DNA of 64,000 nucleotides from Plantago major (GCA_026545765.1 JAIFAC010000321.1:1-64000); one strand, 5' to 3'. Positions 10,197 to 23,702 are shown, counted from the stretch's first letter. Notes: generated by a model from the sequence alone, not told the origin. Translations and numbers: made by a program.

Positions 10197-10504
10197 TCAA
10201 TCGCAAATTTCCTATCACCAAACCTTTTGATATCATCGAGTAGTCATAGAGAAGATGTCGACAATCATCTCGTGTCTCCGCAAATCCACGTACTTCCTTG
10301 TAGGTTTTGGTAGATTTTTCGACAAAGTGCTTCACCCAGATACTTTTCCCATTTCCGTGCATGCTCGATTCGATATCGATAGCTTGAAGTATTCATAAAT
10401 GATCTTCGATATCCGATGTCACCCTTGTATTGATCTTCGCTAAGTTAGAAGGACTCATAGGTTCCACAAAGAAGTCTTGCTCTTGCTGCTCCAAAGAATG
10501 TTGG
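10197..10504 (-). pseudogene. Accessory gene, last ~100 codons, copy C
   Basis: Carries the C-terminal segment of the accessory protein seen intact at 12837-13220, with the same stop position (TGA at 10197-10199) and readable pieces such as YDYSMISKGLVIGNLR and SMHGNGKSIWVKHFVEKS. CAG and CTG triplets are missing compared with the 12837 copy, which shifts the frame repeatedly. It is cut at GTTGG (10500-10504) by the LTR of copy A. The rest of the same gene resumes at 25219. Confidence 0.75.
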
Positions 10505-12051
10505 TGTTGGTTCAGATAACGCAAAGCAAAAGACTAGAGTGGGGGTGAATAGTCTTTAAAACTTTTGTCGACAGCGTAGCTTCTCGATATCTCGAAGATA
10601 TCGATACTTAATTTCGAGAGCGAAGACTTCGAGATAAGTGCACGGTTCAAAGAAGATAAGTGTAAGTACTTTGCAATAAGTAAAACAAGTAATAAACCGC
10701 AAAAAGTAAATAACACAAGTCTTTTATAATGGTATCCAAGGTATGAATCCTTCAACTAATCCACTTCGTCTTTCTCGCACCTAGAATCCACTAAGATAAA
10801 TGAGGTAACTTTACAAATATCTTTTCTTGATTCCTAAATGCACTAGTTCCCAACCAAGTGTTCCTCCGAAGTTATTCCCTGCTTTCATAGCCAAGTACTT
10901 CAGATCGAGAAACCTTGAAATGCTCCTTAGTTTCCCAAACTAAGTACTTCCTTTGCTCAATAACCTTGGAGTTATTCCTTAGTTTCCCAAACTAAGTACT
11001 TCCCGTACTCCACGCTTAAGGTGTTAAGGTAAATTGTCGTGAGCTTCTTTAATAACTTGTTCAGCTTATTCAGATAGCTCGTGAATCAAGTATACTTAAT
11101 ACACTTTGCAATGTATGGTATCTTGTTCTCATCGACCCAAGTCTATGGTAAGTGTTCAAGAGAATGAAACTTAGATAAGAAATCTTAGTTCAACTCTTTC
11201 ACAAATAACAATGCTCATATGATCGTGACACTTAGAACTTTTGTGCTACTTAGAATCAAGAGCTTTGGTCGCAATGTAAAGCTTGAAGCTAAGTAGTTTG
11301 CTTGAGAGCGCTTTGTGAGTATTCAGTTCTGGAGTTCAAAGGTGTTCTAAGGTATATTCTCAAGCTAAGTGTTCATATTTATAGATGAATTTTGAGTGCT
11401 TCAATAGTATCCGTAGCTTAAATCAAATTCAAACTATTGATATCTCAATATAGTACCAGAGCTTGTTCGCCTTCGGTTACCGCTTTTGTTCGACATTTCG
11501 TCATGACGCATTTAATGCAATCAGATTATATTTTATCCTCAGAGTGCCAACGGAACTATGCAAGCTCGAGGCTTTGCACGCTCTTTTCCAGAGATCATCA
11601 TAGCTCCGTATACCACTTGTTTGAACAACTTGTTATAATATGTTTCTTTCGTAGCATATTTTATGTCCAAGGTATCTAAGTGTAGATATCTATGGCACTT
11701 TCCTCGTCTCGTAAACCTTTATTCTCGATATCTTTTGCAACATGTATGTTTCAAACACTTGTTTCTTCAAGATATCTCGACATAGGTTTCGAAAACCCTG
11801 TCTTCAAAGAATCTTGTGCGCCTTCAAATCATCAAACCATGATCTTTTCCTCCGGATGCCTTCTTCTTGGTCTTCTTCGTAAAATAAAATTACATTTTGA
11901 GACCTAACATCCTATACAAGATTTGCTAGACTATCATAGTCATGAGTTTCCTCTTTACAAAGGTTCAAGTGAACTAAGAGTACTAATCACCTTTCTGAGC
12001 TAAGATAAGTCATTAGGTTGCTGATCAAAATATAAACAGATATTCCTAACA
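10505..12051 (-). mobile_element. LTR inserted in copy C (3' LTR of element A or solo LTR)
   Basis: Full LTR from TGTTGGTTCAGATAACG to ATATTCCTAACA, 1547 bp, flanked by the 5-bp direct repeat GTTGG (10500-10504 and 12052-12056). The uninterrupted sequence is visible at 13153-13162 (GATGTTGGGAATT). As it stands the flanks are those of a solo LTR, because the accessory gene of copy C resumes at once on its right. After 494 bases the sequence jumps into the interior of element A (see findings). TATA-like box at 11374-11384 and hairpin array at 10867-11020. Confidence 0.88.
10867..11020. repeat. LTR hairpin array (10505 LTR)
   Basis: Three tandem units ending in AAGTACTTC. The last two carry TTAGTTTCCCAAACTAA. 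The first has the weaker GCTTTCATAGC stem. Confidence 0.8.
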
Positions 12052-12545
12052 GTTGGGAATTCTGTGCACATCATCTGGCTTTCCATAAGGACATACATCA
12101 GAGAGGTCCTTCTTCATGGCTTCTATTCTCTTGATTACTTCAAAATCCAACCAGGCTTTGATGTGGTTGGTGTTAATCAAGATCGCTTGTCTTTTCTCCA
12201 TGCCATGAAATGCTTATGGATTGGTTCTGAAAATTTGAGTTTACCAAGATGCTTAAGTTCCGTAATCCAAAGAGCTATTCTTCTGATTAATGCACCTGTA
12301 GACGGAGGAGTCACTGTTGGTCTTCACATACTCAATCTTGGCTTCTTCAGGCCTGAGTGGTAGTTGAAGTTGTCTTTGTTCAGCTCTCAGTCTGTTCCTC
12401 CTTTGTCTTGAATTCTCCTTTGGGGTATTGCTTGAAGAACCACCCTGGATAGACTTGGTTTTTCCAGAGGGTGTTTTAGTTGCCAAAGGCTTTGCAGCTA
12501 TGGGCTCAGTTAGGCTATCAATTTTCCTTTTCTTTTGATCTTTCA
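12052..12545 (-). pseudogene. Accessory gene segment, duplicate of 25219-25690
   Basis: Accessory-gene sequence that continues copy C across the GTTGG insertion site. It encodes HKKRKID-like to RCINQKNSSLDYGT and on toward the C-terminal domain. It shares private variants with 25219-25690 (GGACATACATC, CTTCTATTCTC, AATCAAGATCGCT) that the A copy at 13155-13620 lacks. The same stretch therefore appears twice in the window. It ends at about 12545, where a short homology (TTTCTTATGA-like) joins it to the 3' untranslated region of element A. Confidence 0.75.
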
Positions 12546-12836
12546 ATTCATATAATTATGCGTAAAGTAAAAATCAACCAAATCACAAGGTGTGATCTTT
12601 GCTGATAAGTTATCTTTTATAGAAAATGATATCTGAGAGTAAGTTTATCAGATATGATACAGAGAAAGCTTACAGATAACTTTTTCAATATTTAACAAAA
12701 AAGATCAATCAGCAAAATCACAGAAACTACTTAGTCAAATAGAACAATAGGAGTTACCAAGCTCCAAGTGAACATTCTAAATGACAAGTCTTCAAGTCTT
12801 CAAAAAATCTTCAAGTCTTCAAAACAGTTCCATGGA

Positions 12837-15800
12837 TCAGTCTGCAAAATTCCTATCACCAAACCTTTTGATATCATCAGAGTAGTCATAGAGAAGAGTT
12901 TTGACAATCATCTCTGTGTCTCTGGCAAATCCACAAACTTCCTTGTAGGTTTTGGTGGGATTTCTCTTGACAAAATACTTGACCCACAGATACTTTCCCC
13001 ACTTCCAGGCATGCTCGATTCTGATATCTGATAGCTTGAAGTATTCATAAATAATCTTCAGATATCTGATGTCACCCTTGTATTGATCTTCAGTTAAGTA
13101 GAAGGACTCATAGGGTTCCACCGCAAGTCTTGCTCTTGTGCCTTTTCCACTGATGTTGGGAATTTTGTGCACATCATCTGGCTTTCCATAAGGACATTCA
13201 TCAGAGAGGTCCTTCTTCATGGCTTATATTCTCTTGATTACTTCAAAATCCAACCATGCTTTGATGTGGTTTGTGTTATCAAGATTGGCTTATCTTTTCT
13301 CCATGCCATGAGTTGTTTATGGATTGATTCTGGAAATTTTGAATTTACCAGTAAGTGCTTGAGTTCCAGAATCCAGTAGCCATTCTTCTAATTAATGCAC
13401 CTGTAGAAAGAGGAGTCATTGTTGGTCTTCACATACTCAATCTTGGCTTCTTCAGGCCTGAGTGGTAGTTGAAGTTTTGTTCACCACTCACTGCTCCTTC
13501 TTTGTCTAGAATTCTCTTTTGGGGATTGCTTGAAGAACCACCTGATCGACTTGTTATTTCCAGAGGGTGTTTTAGTGCCAAAGGCTTTGCAATGCATGGC
13601 TCGCTTAGGCTATCAATTTTCCTTTTTCGTGAAGAGGAGCTTCATCTTCATCGCCTCTTCATCATCAAGATTAATTCTTGTGAGACTTTTGCGCCTTCTT
13701 CATTGCCTGTGGATTTGATTCGCCTTCTTCTTATTCTTCGTAAGATTCATCAATCCCTATTACTTGTCTTCTCCTCGAGTCTTGGTACTGGAGGTCTTTT
13801 GCCATGGCCCTTGTTACCATTGTAGTTTCTTCAACTGATCACCGAAGTAGCTACTATTTGCAAATCACTGATTTGATGAGGGATCATCTATTCGAGTGGT
13901 CGGAAGTTTTCTTGTTTCCTCTTCCTTCTAAGCTGCACCAACTCTAGATTTCTTCTTTTTCCCCGATCTTGAGATCCAAATTCTTCCCCTTAGTCATTGT
14001 CGATCGATTATACCACAAAAGAATCGAGAGGACTCAAAATTCTTTTGCAAGTAGTTGTAAAGTGACCAACTTCAAGTTCAGCCTGAGCTCGATTTTGTTT
14101 GATAAGTCCATTTTCCTTATCGCTGAGCTCCGCTAACGGGCCTAGTATGGCATCTCGCTATTCCAAAGGTAACTTGCCTCATGAAAAGCTTTTTCACTAG
14201 TGACACATCATCCCTTACCATTCCTGATCCTTCCGAGCAATGATCATACGTTGTTCTCTCGAGTGATGAGCTAAGTGAATTTCGCATATCCGAGGGGATG
14301 AGGCAATTACATCTTTGTTTTGTGAAGACATCTCCTTTAAGATGTGCCAAACTTGATATCTATTCATATATTCATGGAGGACATTCGCGCTTTGTTGAAA
14401 ACTTCGAGCAATTAGCTTCCTTTTAAGATGAGAAACCGTCAAGTGTTCATTGCGGTGTTCTGCCAGAGTCTTGTCTTCTTCATCATCTGAGTCATCAGCC
14501 CAGTGATCTTCATCCTCTTGGACATTTTCAAGATTTTCCAGTCCAACAACCATCTCAGAGATGGGCTTCTTTCCTTCTGAGAGGAGGATGGTTTTTCTTT
14601 TGATGGTGATGCAGCCTTAGCATCATGCTTTTCTTTAGATACTTCTTCAGTATCTAGCTCCTTAGCAATAGCATTTACAACATCCTGGAGCTTTTTAACC
14701 TTAGAGTAAGCTAATGTCTCTTGTAAGTATTGTTCTTGTAGTTGATTGAGCTTATCTCGGATTTAACTAGCTCTTCTTCAAGTTGAAGATGGAGCCGCTC
14801 TTCTTCCAACAGCTTGTTCGAGTTGAGCGCCTGCTCGAGTATTTAATATCTTCCGAGTTGTTTCAGAGTGCTCAACTACTTGTTCAAGAGTGTCTTTTTG
14901 TTGTTGGATTGCTGTGAAGGATGAGTGGATTTCGAGGAGATGGAGGAGGGATTGTCAGATGTCCTCTCTCAGGTGCTTTTCTCGCAACCGAGGCATTGTT
15001 TCCTTGTGGAATTCCTCCGTCTCCGGTGCAGGGCATCATCATCCGTCATATCATCATCATTCTTTTGTGATGGTCGAGGGAGGTTCATCAAAGTTATTCT
15101 CATCTATTTCTTCCTCCTCATCGTCTTCAGATACAAGATTAATCACTTCAGGAATAGTGATCTTCTGCCCATTAACCTCTTCTTGTTCATAAGGAATAAA
15201 TTGTAGTGTCTGGGGAAGGACTGGCTTGAATGCCATCTGCAATCTTGTCTGACCATCTGCCTGTTTGAAGGCTTGAACCAATTTGTGCCACTTTCTTGGA
15301 AAATCCTTATGCATTGTGGTCGCAACTCGATATTGTTCAAGAGGGAACATTGCATGGATGTAGTTTTCTGTGAAGAGCTCGTGCCTTTATTGGTTGATCT
15401 GTGATTCTCAGATTTCGTAGAGATTAGAGCACCTTAACCTCTCGCCATTTCTCAAGCATCAATATGCTTTGCAAGGTATGAGTCTTCAAGAAGGGAAGGT
15501 TCTCATAGACATCATTCGACTCCTTCGCACTACTTTGAGCCTGAAAGAAAGAGTTTTGAGTTAGTTTCAAAACTTGTTTAGATATCTGAATTTTAGAGTA
15601 GTCAAGTATCTGTGTTACCTGCAATGCAAAGAATGCTCAAAGGGTCGACTACCGAGGTTCCAGTGCCTCGATATCCGGATATGAGGAGGAGATCAAGTAT
15701 GATCCTCAAGGATCTTTCTTTCTCATTGAACTCGAGATTAGAAACATAACATTTAGGAAATTTTATCAAGAAAATTCTATTTTCAAACTCAGTATCGAGA

Positions 15801-18269
15801 GGTCAATTACCTCCACTATTGGAGGCTCAGATATTGTTGCTCGAGACTTGTGCGCCTCGAAATTTTCTTGTGATGAAGGTTTTGACGCCTCATCAATTTC
15901 CATCGTTGTGGGATTGAGCGGCAACTCCCAAAGAACTTCTACTTCTTTTGAACCTGCTTAAGACAGTGTTAGTTTGAGAAAATGATCGTAGATTTGTCTT
16001 TGAAGATTATAGGTATCTGAATGATATACCTTCTCTTCGTAGGTTCAGACATTGTTCCTCGTGAGACCTCGAAGTCTCGGATTCTTTTTCAAGAGAGAGA
16101 CTTTTTAGTCTCTTCATTTTTCTTCTCAGTTGGAGCCTATTAGAAACAAACACTTAATAGTATTAGTCAAGTGTATAAAGCACATAGTTGAGATGTTATA
16201 TCTTATGGAACTGTTTTCACCGTGAGATGTGCCCTGCTCCTTAAGTGGTGAGGCTATGGAGGCCTCCTTCTCAGATTCTCGAGGCAAGCTTTGCAGCCTT
16301 CCTCTTGCTCTTTTGTTTCTAATTCAGCTCAGAATAAAGAATTTTTATTAGTTAACAAGACAGAAAACGCAAAGAAATTCACAAGTATTAAACCATTCAA
16401 ATACTCCGAGCAATGTCGCTAGAGTAGTCTCTCAAACTTGTGACCCTTCCATGAGTTGGTCTCGTTGTTCCAAAGTTGTTGCTTCTTTGTTGGAAGTTTG
16501 AGGTACTTCAACCTTTTCCGAGTGGCTAACCTGGCTTGCCTCCGGTTGATCATTCGAGTAGGTGTCTCAGCTTGATCCTCTCTTGAGTTGGGGAACCCGC
16601 CATTTGCGGATTTTCTTCAAAGATACCGCATTGCCGGTATGTCGAAATGAAGTTCATTTACCATTTCATCAACCACTTGTGGCTGTTGTGGTTGTTGTGG
16701 TTGTCCTGAAGCGCACGCTTGAGCATTTGAGAGCTCTTCCGCATCTTTAAGTGCGTATGACATCGCCACCAATACTAGGTCACCACTGCCAGGCTTCTTG
16801 AAGTTGTGCATATGTGACTGTCTCTAATGGTGTGATGGCACCAACAACCTTTGCTATAGGTGCTTGTTCAACAACATGTGGTGTAGGTTCTTCTTCAGAT
16901 ACCTCTACACCAGTTACTATTTCAGTAACCTTAGCCCTTTTCGATTTTTCTAGGACTTGAGAGATGACTAGTCATCATCTTCATCATCGTAGCTTTCATC
17001 AAGATTAGAACCGATTGGTCCATAATTCCTGCGTTTCGCAGATAGGCTTGATATCTTTCACCACTTTTGGCAAGATTTATGAGTTCATCGCCAAGGCTTT
17101 CGTATTCTTCACATTTCGAAAGCACTTTCTCTTGATGAGTCTACTTGTTCAAGAGTCGATACCTCTTTGCAGATTGATGAGTTCATCCGTGATTTATGAG
17201 TTCATCGGCAACGACGCCAGTATCCGGGAATCGACAACCTCAACGGGTGTGCCTCGATTTGCTGCCAGACTACTTCCATGAAGTTCTCGCTTCTTGGTCG
17301 CAACTTTTCCTTAGATACCTCTTCTTCAGCCTTTTCGCTTCGAACCTTTCCGAGATCCAAAGAACCTTTTTCATCATGTTTGTATACTCATATTTGTAGA
17401 GTAGTTACCATGGCAATATCCGCCATCCTCCGAGCTCAATGCCAAGACATTCCAAGAAGTAGCATATCTTCGCACTATAGCTTATCGTGGCCTTTGCTCA
17501 AGAAGTCCCTTAGTGATTGTAGGCTCAAAGCCTTGAATCTTCTTCACAAATTTCATGAATGCGCATTTCCCCAATTAAAAGGGTTTTCTAGCCTTTGTCT
17601 TGTTGTTGTAGCAAGAACATCATCATCCAAATAGCTTTCGATTATCGTCAAGACCTCCTTGTAGACCATCAAAGCATCTGTGAAGAATACATGCCAACAC
17701 ATCCCAAAGGAACCAACAGATGTCCGGTTCGATGTCAAGAAGCTTGAAATCAAGGTGTATCCGATTTTCAAGATCACACACGCCATCAGACAAATTGCTT
17801 TTACACCTTCAAGGAGATCATCATCCTTGGTGTCTATTTCAAAATCCTTTCCAAGATTTTGAAGTTCAAACAACTTGCAGAAAGTTGTTAAGTCCGTATG
17901 ATTTTCCTCGATCAAGTCTTTATAGACACTATTGTAGGTTTTCGTAAACACAGGATATAATCCTGAGTTATTGTAGAATTCTAACACATCTAGTGAAGAG
18001 ATTCCACCGAAGAGCAAATAGAAAACCCTCGATTTGTGCCTTTTCAAGCATGTCAAGGATCAGCTTTCCTATCGCTCGGTTTTCAAAGAAATCGTGAGGT
18101 ATTCCTCAATCATGGCACCACCCCAAATCATCCTGTGATTTGAAGTCCAATGATTGGGATTAAAGTCTCCTACCAATCGATTGTTTACTATCACCAACTC
18201 GGTGCTTGCTTTTCAAAGAGTACCAAAGATAGAAGATTGGGGTTTCGTGTACGAACGCTTAGGAGCCAT
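12837..18269 (-). pseudogene. Accessory gene of element A (multi-exon, unknown function)
   Basis: Long gene between pol and the 3' LTR. Start ATG at 18267-18269 (MAPKRSYTKPQSSIF), stop TGA at 12837-12839. The N-terminal part (near 17553-18056) includes SSLDVLEFYNNSG, FCKLFELQNLGKDFEIDT and WHVFFTDALMVYKEVLT. The middle is acidic and rich in E, P and S. Next comes a conserved block (QYRVATTMHKDF, VLPQTLQFIP, then EDDEEEEIDENNFDEPP near 15100). A basic segment follows, and then an intact C-terminal domain of about 127 residues (12837-13220: HAWKWGKYLWVKYFVK, YLKIIYEYFKLSD). It is broken by frameshifts, most of them at altered CAG/CTG triplets, so its true coding state is uncertain. No signal peptide or membrane segment is evident. 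Function not recognised. Confidence 0.7.
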
Positions 18270-18930
18270 CTCTTTATATAGTGTAAGTTTTTCAAGTTTG
18301 AAATAAGTTTCGTTAGAGATTAGTGATTCTTTGCGTAAAACTAATGTAGATTTGCAGAGGTTGAAGAAATTTGCAGAAATAGAAGAAGATAATTTTGCTA
18401 TTCTTGTAAGTCTCAGATGTCGATTAGGCGAAAGTAATTTCTTTTGCCAAATCCCATATATATAGTAATGTAATTCCATGCATATATACATACAAATTGA
18501 TTTTGTGTAAGTATCTCAGAATTGCAGTGTGCATGAGTAAAAGCTTGTTCAAGATTAAATGCATAATGGGCCTGGTTAATTTCAATACCCACTATTTACC
18601 GAGAGTTAATCGCCAGAAGATCAATCGCCTAATTCATCAAGGGTCACCATTGCTTCTTCAAGAATGATCACAATCAACAAATGTAATTGTGCCTGCTTAA
18701 TGAATTTTGGCTATTAGCTATCAATCACATTTCTCGTGTGCCTAAGAACACTGCTTGCATCCGAGTCTATCTCACACTTAGTATTTGTCCAAGTTTTACA
18801 CAAAGATAGTAATGATACAAATTTCAAGAGAGTAGTTGAATGCGCCACCGATTTATTCTCTTTTGTGTTCCCTCACCGAAAGTGATCTAGATATCCGAGT
18901 ACCCGCCTTAGAGATCTTCAAATAGCCATT
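18270..18930 (-). promoter_or_regulatory. Spacer upstream of accessory gene A with TATA box
   Basis: Non-coding spacer of about 0.7 kb between the pol end and the accessory ATG. On the minus strand a TATA-like CTATATATATG lies at plus coordinates 18455-18464, 186 bases before the ATG. The same box sits 187 bases upstream in B (CTATAAATATG) and 178 in C, which suggests an internal promoter. A second TATATAAAGAG abuts the ATG itself in all copies and is probably leader sequence. Confidence 0.55.
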
Positions 18931-21900
18931 TTACCCTCTAGCCTTTGGTTTCGGATACCCGCTCCAGATTCCTCTTCTCGGATACCCGGCCCGATTTATC
19001 TTCTCTTCTTTGATATCTCTTTTCAACTTTTTCAGCTCTTTCGTAGCTCCATTAGTCCAAGATCGTGTCTTAAGGCTAAGAATCTACTTTCTTGTAGTGG
19101 CTTAGTGAAGATATCGCAGTTGGTCTTCAAACAATCTTGAGTATCTCTATATCGCTTTTCAACATGGTCTCCGATGAACCGTGTCTAACATCAATGTGCT
19201 TTGTTCTTGCATGAAACTTAGGATTCGAGTTATGGCAATGGCACTTGTGTTGTCACAGTAAAATGGGAGTTTTCTCTTCATCGAGTCCATAGTCTTTGAA
19301 AGGTTGTTGTATCCACAATATCCGTGGAAGCACAACACCCAACAACAATATATTCAAATTCTCGTGGTAGATGTGGCAATTGAATTTTATTTCTTGCTGA
19401 ACCATGATATTAATCTAGCACCAAGAAATTGACAAGTTCCTGAGGTGCTTTTTCTATCAAGCAATGATCCAACATAGTCGGCATCTGAATAGCCAACCAA
19501 ACTCAATCCACTCTGTTTTGGATATCACAATACAACTTCTACAGTACCTTTTACATACCTTAATATTTTCATAGCAATGTTGTAGTGTGACTGCATTGGA
19601 TTTGTCTGAAATCTAGCACACATTCCAACTGCATATTGAATATCAGGTCTACTTGCAGTGAGGTATAGTAGTGATCCAATCAATTTCCTATACTTGTGTT
19701 CTTCAACACTCTCGATTCAAAGGTAGGTCATTTTGGTTCCGATGCTCATAGGTATCTTAGCATTCTTTTCAGAAGGCTTTAGATTAAATTTATTGAGCAT
19801 GTACTTTGCCTACTTTGTTTGACTAATGAATATTCCATCATTAAGTTGCTTGACTTGCAGCCCTAGGAAGTAATTCAATTCTCCCATCATGCTCATCTCA
19901 AATTTACATTTCATGAGTTCAAAGAAAATCTTCACAAAGTTGTTTGTCTTTAGATCCAAATATAATGTCATCAACATATACTTGAACTAAAAGCTTTCCG
20001 TCATGGTTCAAAGGTGAAGAGTGTTTTGTCAACATCTCCTTTCTTGAAGCCACTTTCTAGTAGGTATCCGCCAATGTATCATACCATGCTCTTCGAGCTT
20101 GTTTCAAATTTCATACAGTAGCTTTTTGAAGCTTATAGACTATCCTACTTTCGAGGAAACTTCAAACCGTGGTTGCTCAACATAGACTTCCTCACCATTC
20201 ACCATTTAGAAATGCACTCTTGACATCCATCCGATAAACCAGAAAGTCATTATGAGTCAAAGGTTAGAAAGAGTCTTATTGCATCCAATCTTGCAACCGT
20301 GCATAAGATTCATCAAAATATAGTCCTTCACCGGGTGAATCCTCGCAACCAACCTAGCTTTGTTTCGTTATTTCACCAGACTCATTCATTTTGTTTCGAA
20401 ACCCACTTGGTTCCGATTACGATATTCCACAACAAATGGAACCAGCTTCACTTTGTTTCTCTCAAATTGATCCAACCCTTCTTGCATTGCGTAGATCCAA
20501 TCTTGATCTTTTAATGCTTCTTCTATAGTCTTTAGTTCAATTTTTGAGATGAAACATCCATAGAGACAACTTGCATTTTCATGATTGCTCTTCTAGTTCT
20601 AACTCCTCGTCTATGGGACCAATCACATCTTTGAAGGATGATTTCTTATCCATTTCATAATGGGTTTTGAACTAGGTGATCAATATCAATTTGATTTCAA
20701 TGTGAATCAATATGATCTTGATGAGATACTTGCAAGATTCCGATATCCACACATGGGAAATGTCATGGATATCCGACACTTTTCAAAGGTTAGAGATATC
20801 TCGATCTTGCATTTCAAATCTCATTTTATACCTTTTCATGATGAAGGTTCTCAAAGTTGCTCCATTTCTCGAATTCTCATAGGAAATTCTTCATCATGTC
20901 TCGTAGTCATCCGGTTGTTACTAAGCATAGGTTGCTTTTCATCGCCGTCATCCTATTTGAATGATAGAATTGTTTCCTTCTGAGGATCCTTTGTCAGAAT
21001 CTTTATTCATTAGTTCTTTGAACCTATCTGAGAGATCATCATTTAAGAGTACTTTCTTGTTTCCTTCATAGAATACTACGTGACTAGATTCTTTGATCTT
21101 TTGCTCTTTTGTTGTAGATTCTCGTAGGCTTTGCTATTCAGAGAATAACCAAGAAATACTCCTTCATCTGCCTTTGGTTGAAATGTTCTCAAGTATTCTT
21201 TTCCATTGTTAAGAACGAAACATCTGCAACAAAACACCCTTAGATGTTTGATACTAGGGGGTCTACCAATGAAAAGCTCGTACGGAGTTTTGTCATGGTG
21301 TTTGTTATTCAGACATCTATTTTGAGTGTAGCATGTCGTTTACGCCTTCAACCCAATAGATCTCACTTATTTCAAAGGTCGCAAGCATTGTTCTTGTCGC
21401 TTCTTTCAGGGTCCTATTCTTTCTTTCAGCAACACCATTTTGTTGTGGTGTCCTTACAGAAGATAGTTGATGTTGTATACCTTTGCAAATACAAAACTCT
21501 TTGATGTACTGGTTCACAAACTCAGTACCATGGTCTGTTATGATTATAGATACGTTGTCATTTTTCATGACTTCGAGCTTATTCAGCAAGTTAGGTATCT
21601 CAACCCTTGCATCAGATTTGTGTTTCAGAAAGACAACCCAAGTGAATCTTGAGTAATCATCAACAACAACTGCATCATACTTCTTTCCCGCATAACTAGT
21701 TACCGAGGATTCAAACAGATCCATATGTAACATTTGCAAGGCCTCTCACGGAATGTCTAGTATTAGACTTGAAAGATGTTTTGATTGTTTTCTCATATGT
21801 CGAGCATACACCTTTGAGTTTTGAAATTCAAGTGACTCATTCTTTTATGCCATAGCCAATTTTCTTCAAGGTGTGATTGACTCACCATGAGACATTCTTC

Positions 21901-22280
21901 GCCAGTATGGATGCCCAATCAACATAAATATTTCCTTTACGCTTGCAACCAAGACTGCGCTTTGACTCATTGTCAATCACTTTACATAGTTTTGACTTGA
22001 TCTTGACAAAGGTACCCTTTGTCTACTAGTCGACTCATGCTTAGGAGATTATATTTCAATCCTTTACATGAAGTACTTCAGAGATTGTGAGGGCGCCAAC
22101 TTCAAATTGCCAAAACCTATGGTTGGATTTTCATCTCCAAAGAAACCCGATAATTGGTCCATCATTGCATTTTTGTAGTTAATCGATTTGCTTTGTCTCG
22201 TCATGTGTTTCCCACATCCACTATCAAAATGCCACTTTGAAGTTAGTCTTTAGAGTGTTCGCACAAACAGAAATGTGAGA
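18930..22280 (-). pseudogene. Copia pol of element A (protease-integrase-RT-RNase H)
   Basis: Homologue of the pol of copies B and C. The clearest part is the integrase core at 21317-21739, with LHMDLF, ITDHGTEFVNQYIKEF and PQQNGVAERKNRTLKEA giving the D, D and E catalytic positions. The reverse transcriptase YVDDIIF motif is readable near 19965. The RNase H and C-terminal part ends near 18930-19040. Protease lies near 22150-22260. Frameshifts are frequent, mostly at changed CAG/CTG triplets when compared with the clean copy at 34276-36063, so part of the decay may be sequence error. The RT and integrase resemble the SIRE/Maximus lineage. Confidence 0.8.
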
Positions 22281-23612
22281 TTAGTTCTCATACCAACAAT
22301 GGAACTATCTGGATTAAAGAATCTTCCAAGAGGAATCCATTTTGAATGAATTTCTTAGGAACATTCTTTTGTCTAACAGAACATAAGGAGGAATCTTAGT
22401 TAAATGATTAGTATCATTGTTGTTAAGAACTATTTTCTTCCTCGTGTGTTCCTAGGTGCTCCATTTGGTGCTTTCAGACACTGCTGATTTCCGAGTCTGC
22501 TTTCAAAGAACTTAGCTTTCCTAGCTGATTTCTTCTAGCTCGCATTCAGATTTTCAAAGGCTTGATTTATCTTCCACTTCGATAATTGTGTGAGCAATTC
22601 TAGCCTTTAACCATCGCTTTGCTCTTGTTTGTATTCGCGAGCAAGTTGTTTCCCAATGGGTTTATAGCCAATACCATTCCGAGCACCTGATGCTGTCTGA
22701 GATCTCTTCTCAGCAAGCTTTGCATATTTTTGTACTGGTGATAGTTTGAGCCTAGATGCTTTTTCAGCTTCTCTTTGGCTTTTCTTCTCTCAATTTCTCG
22801 ACTGACATATTTTCCCATTTGCTTTAAAGAAGAGCATCCTCCACATCCTTACCTTTCTTCTTTTCAAGTTCCTCGAGCAACTAGTGCAACACTGCAACTT
22901 CTCATTGTTTGTTCCCTTTGAGTTGTCTCATGGTTAATAAAGGCAAGGTGAGAGAAAAGTTCCACAGAGTGATATCCTGCATTCCTTCGTTAAAGTAGAA
23001 AACTTTGTGTTCCTGCTATGATTTAGACTTCTCACAATGGTTTTAATCTTTTCTGACTAGGTATATCTATTACTTTCACCAAGTGCAGCCATGTCACTCA
23101 TAAGTGTTGTAAACCGGAAATCTAGTTCTTCAAGAGTCTCTGTGGGACCTTGTTTAAAGTTTTGGAATTTTAGCTTCAAAACTTCAACTTATTTTCCTTT
23201 GTTTTTTCAAAGGCCAAGACAAATTTCTTCAATCAGCTGTGCCACTTTCATTGCTTTTGCACCCTACGCTTTAATCGTATGTGCTCGAGTAGAACGTATG
23301 ATGATATTACGAGCCCGCCCATCCAATCTATTTCTCTTGGCATCTTCTTCCGATGTCCAGAGTTCTCTGCTTTGGTTCATAAATAACTCGACTAGCGTGT
23401 CTCCCAATCGTCGATGCATCCGTCTGTGAAGACCCATCACTTTGTTCTCTGCTCTACCATTAGAAACCTCTATGACTTGCTTGAGTTGTTGAATGACTAT
23501 TGGGCCATTCTTTATTACTTCGATCATTTCACCGATGGCTTCTAGTGGAGCATCATGTTGTTCTTCCATTTCATAATTCTCCGCTTGAGAATTGGGGCGC
23601 ACTTAAAGACAT
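22281..23612 (-). pseudogene. gag of element A, with terminal TAA
   Basis: Starts at ATG 23610-23612 (MSLSDAP-like; the MRPNSQAENYEMEEQHDAP piece follows in a shifted frame). It contains IEVIKNGPIVIQQLKQVIEVSNGR and the basic segment MGKYVSREIERRKAKEKLKK (22600-22818). The zinc knuckle and coiled coil present in F are missing: homology jumps near 22730 from GSNYHQYKNMQSLL directly to the later LRRDLRQHQ segment, so about 1 kb has been deleted. It ends in the conserved TAA at 22281-22283, in frame with the protease in the intact copies. Confidence 0.7.
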
Positions 23613-23702
23613 CCTGCAAAAACGCACTAAAAAACGAATCAAGTGTAGGTGAAAAGTGCTAGTGGGCACTTATTCGATCTAGGTTCATGTAAGGCTTGGG
23701 AA

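Noticed and set aside
19090..19102. TTTCTTGTAGTGG strings at 19090, 31193 and 46089 as further CACTA ends
   Set aside because: They lie at homologous positions inside the RNase H part of pol in three copies and lack subterminal repeats.
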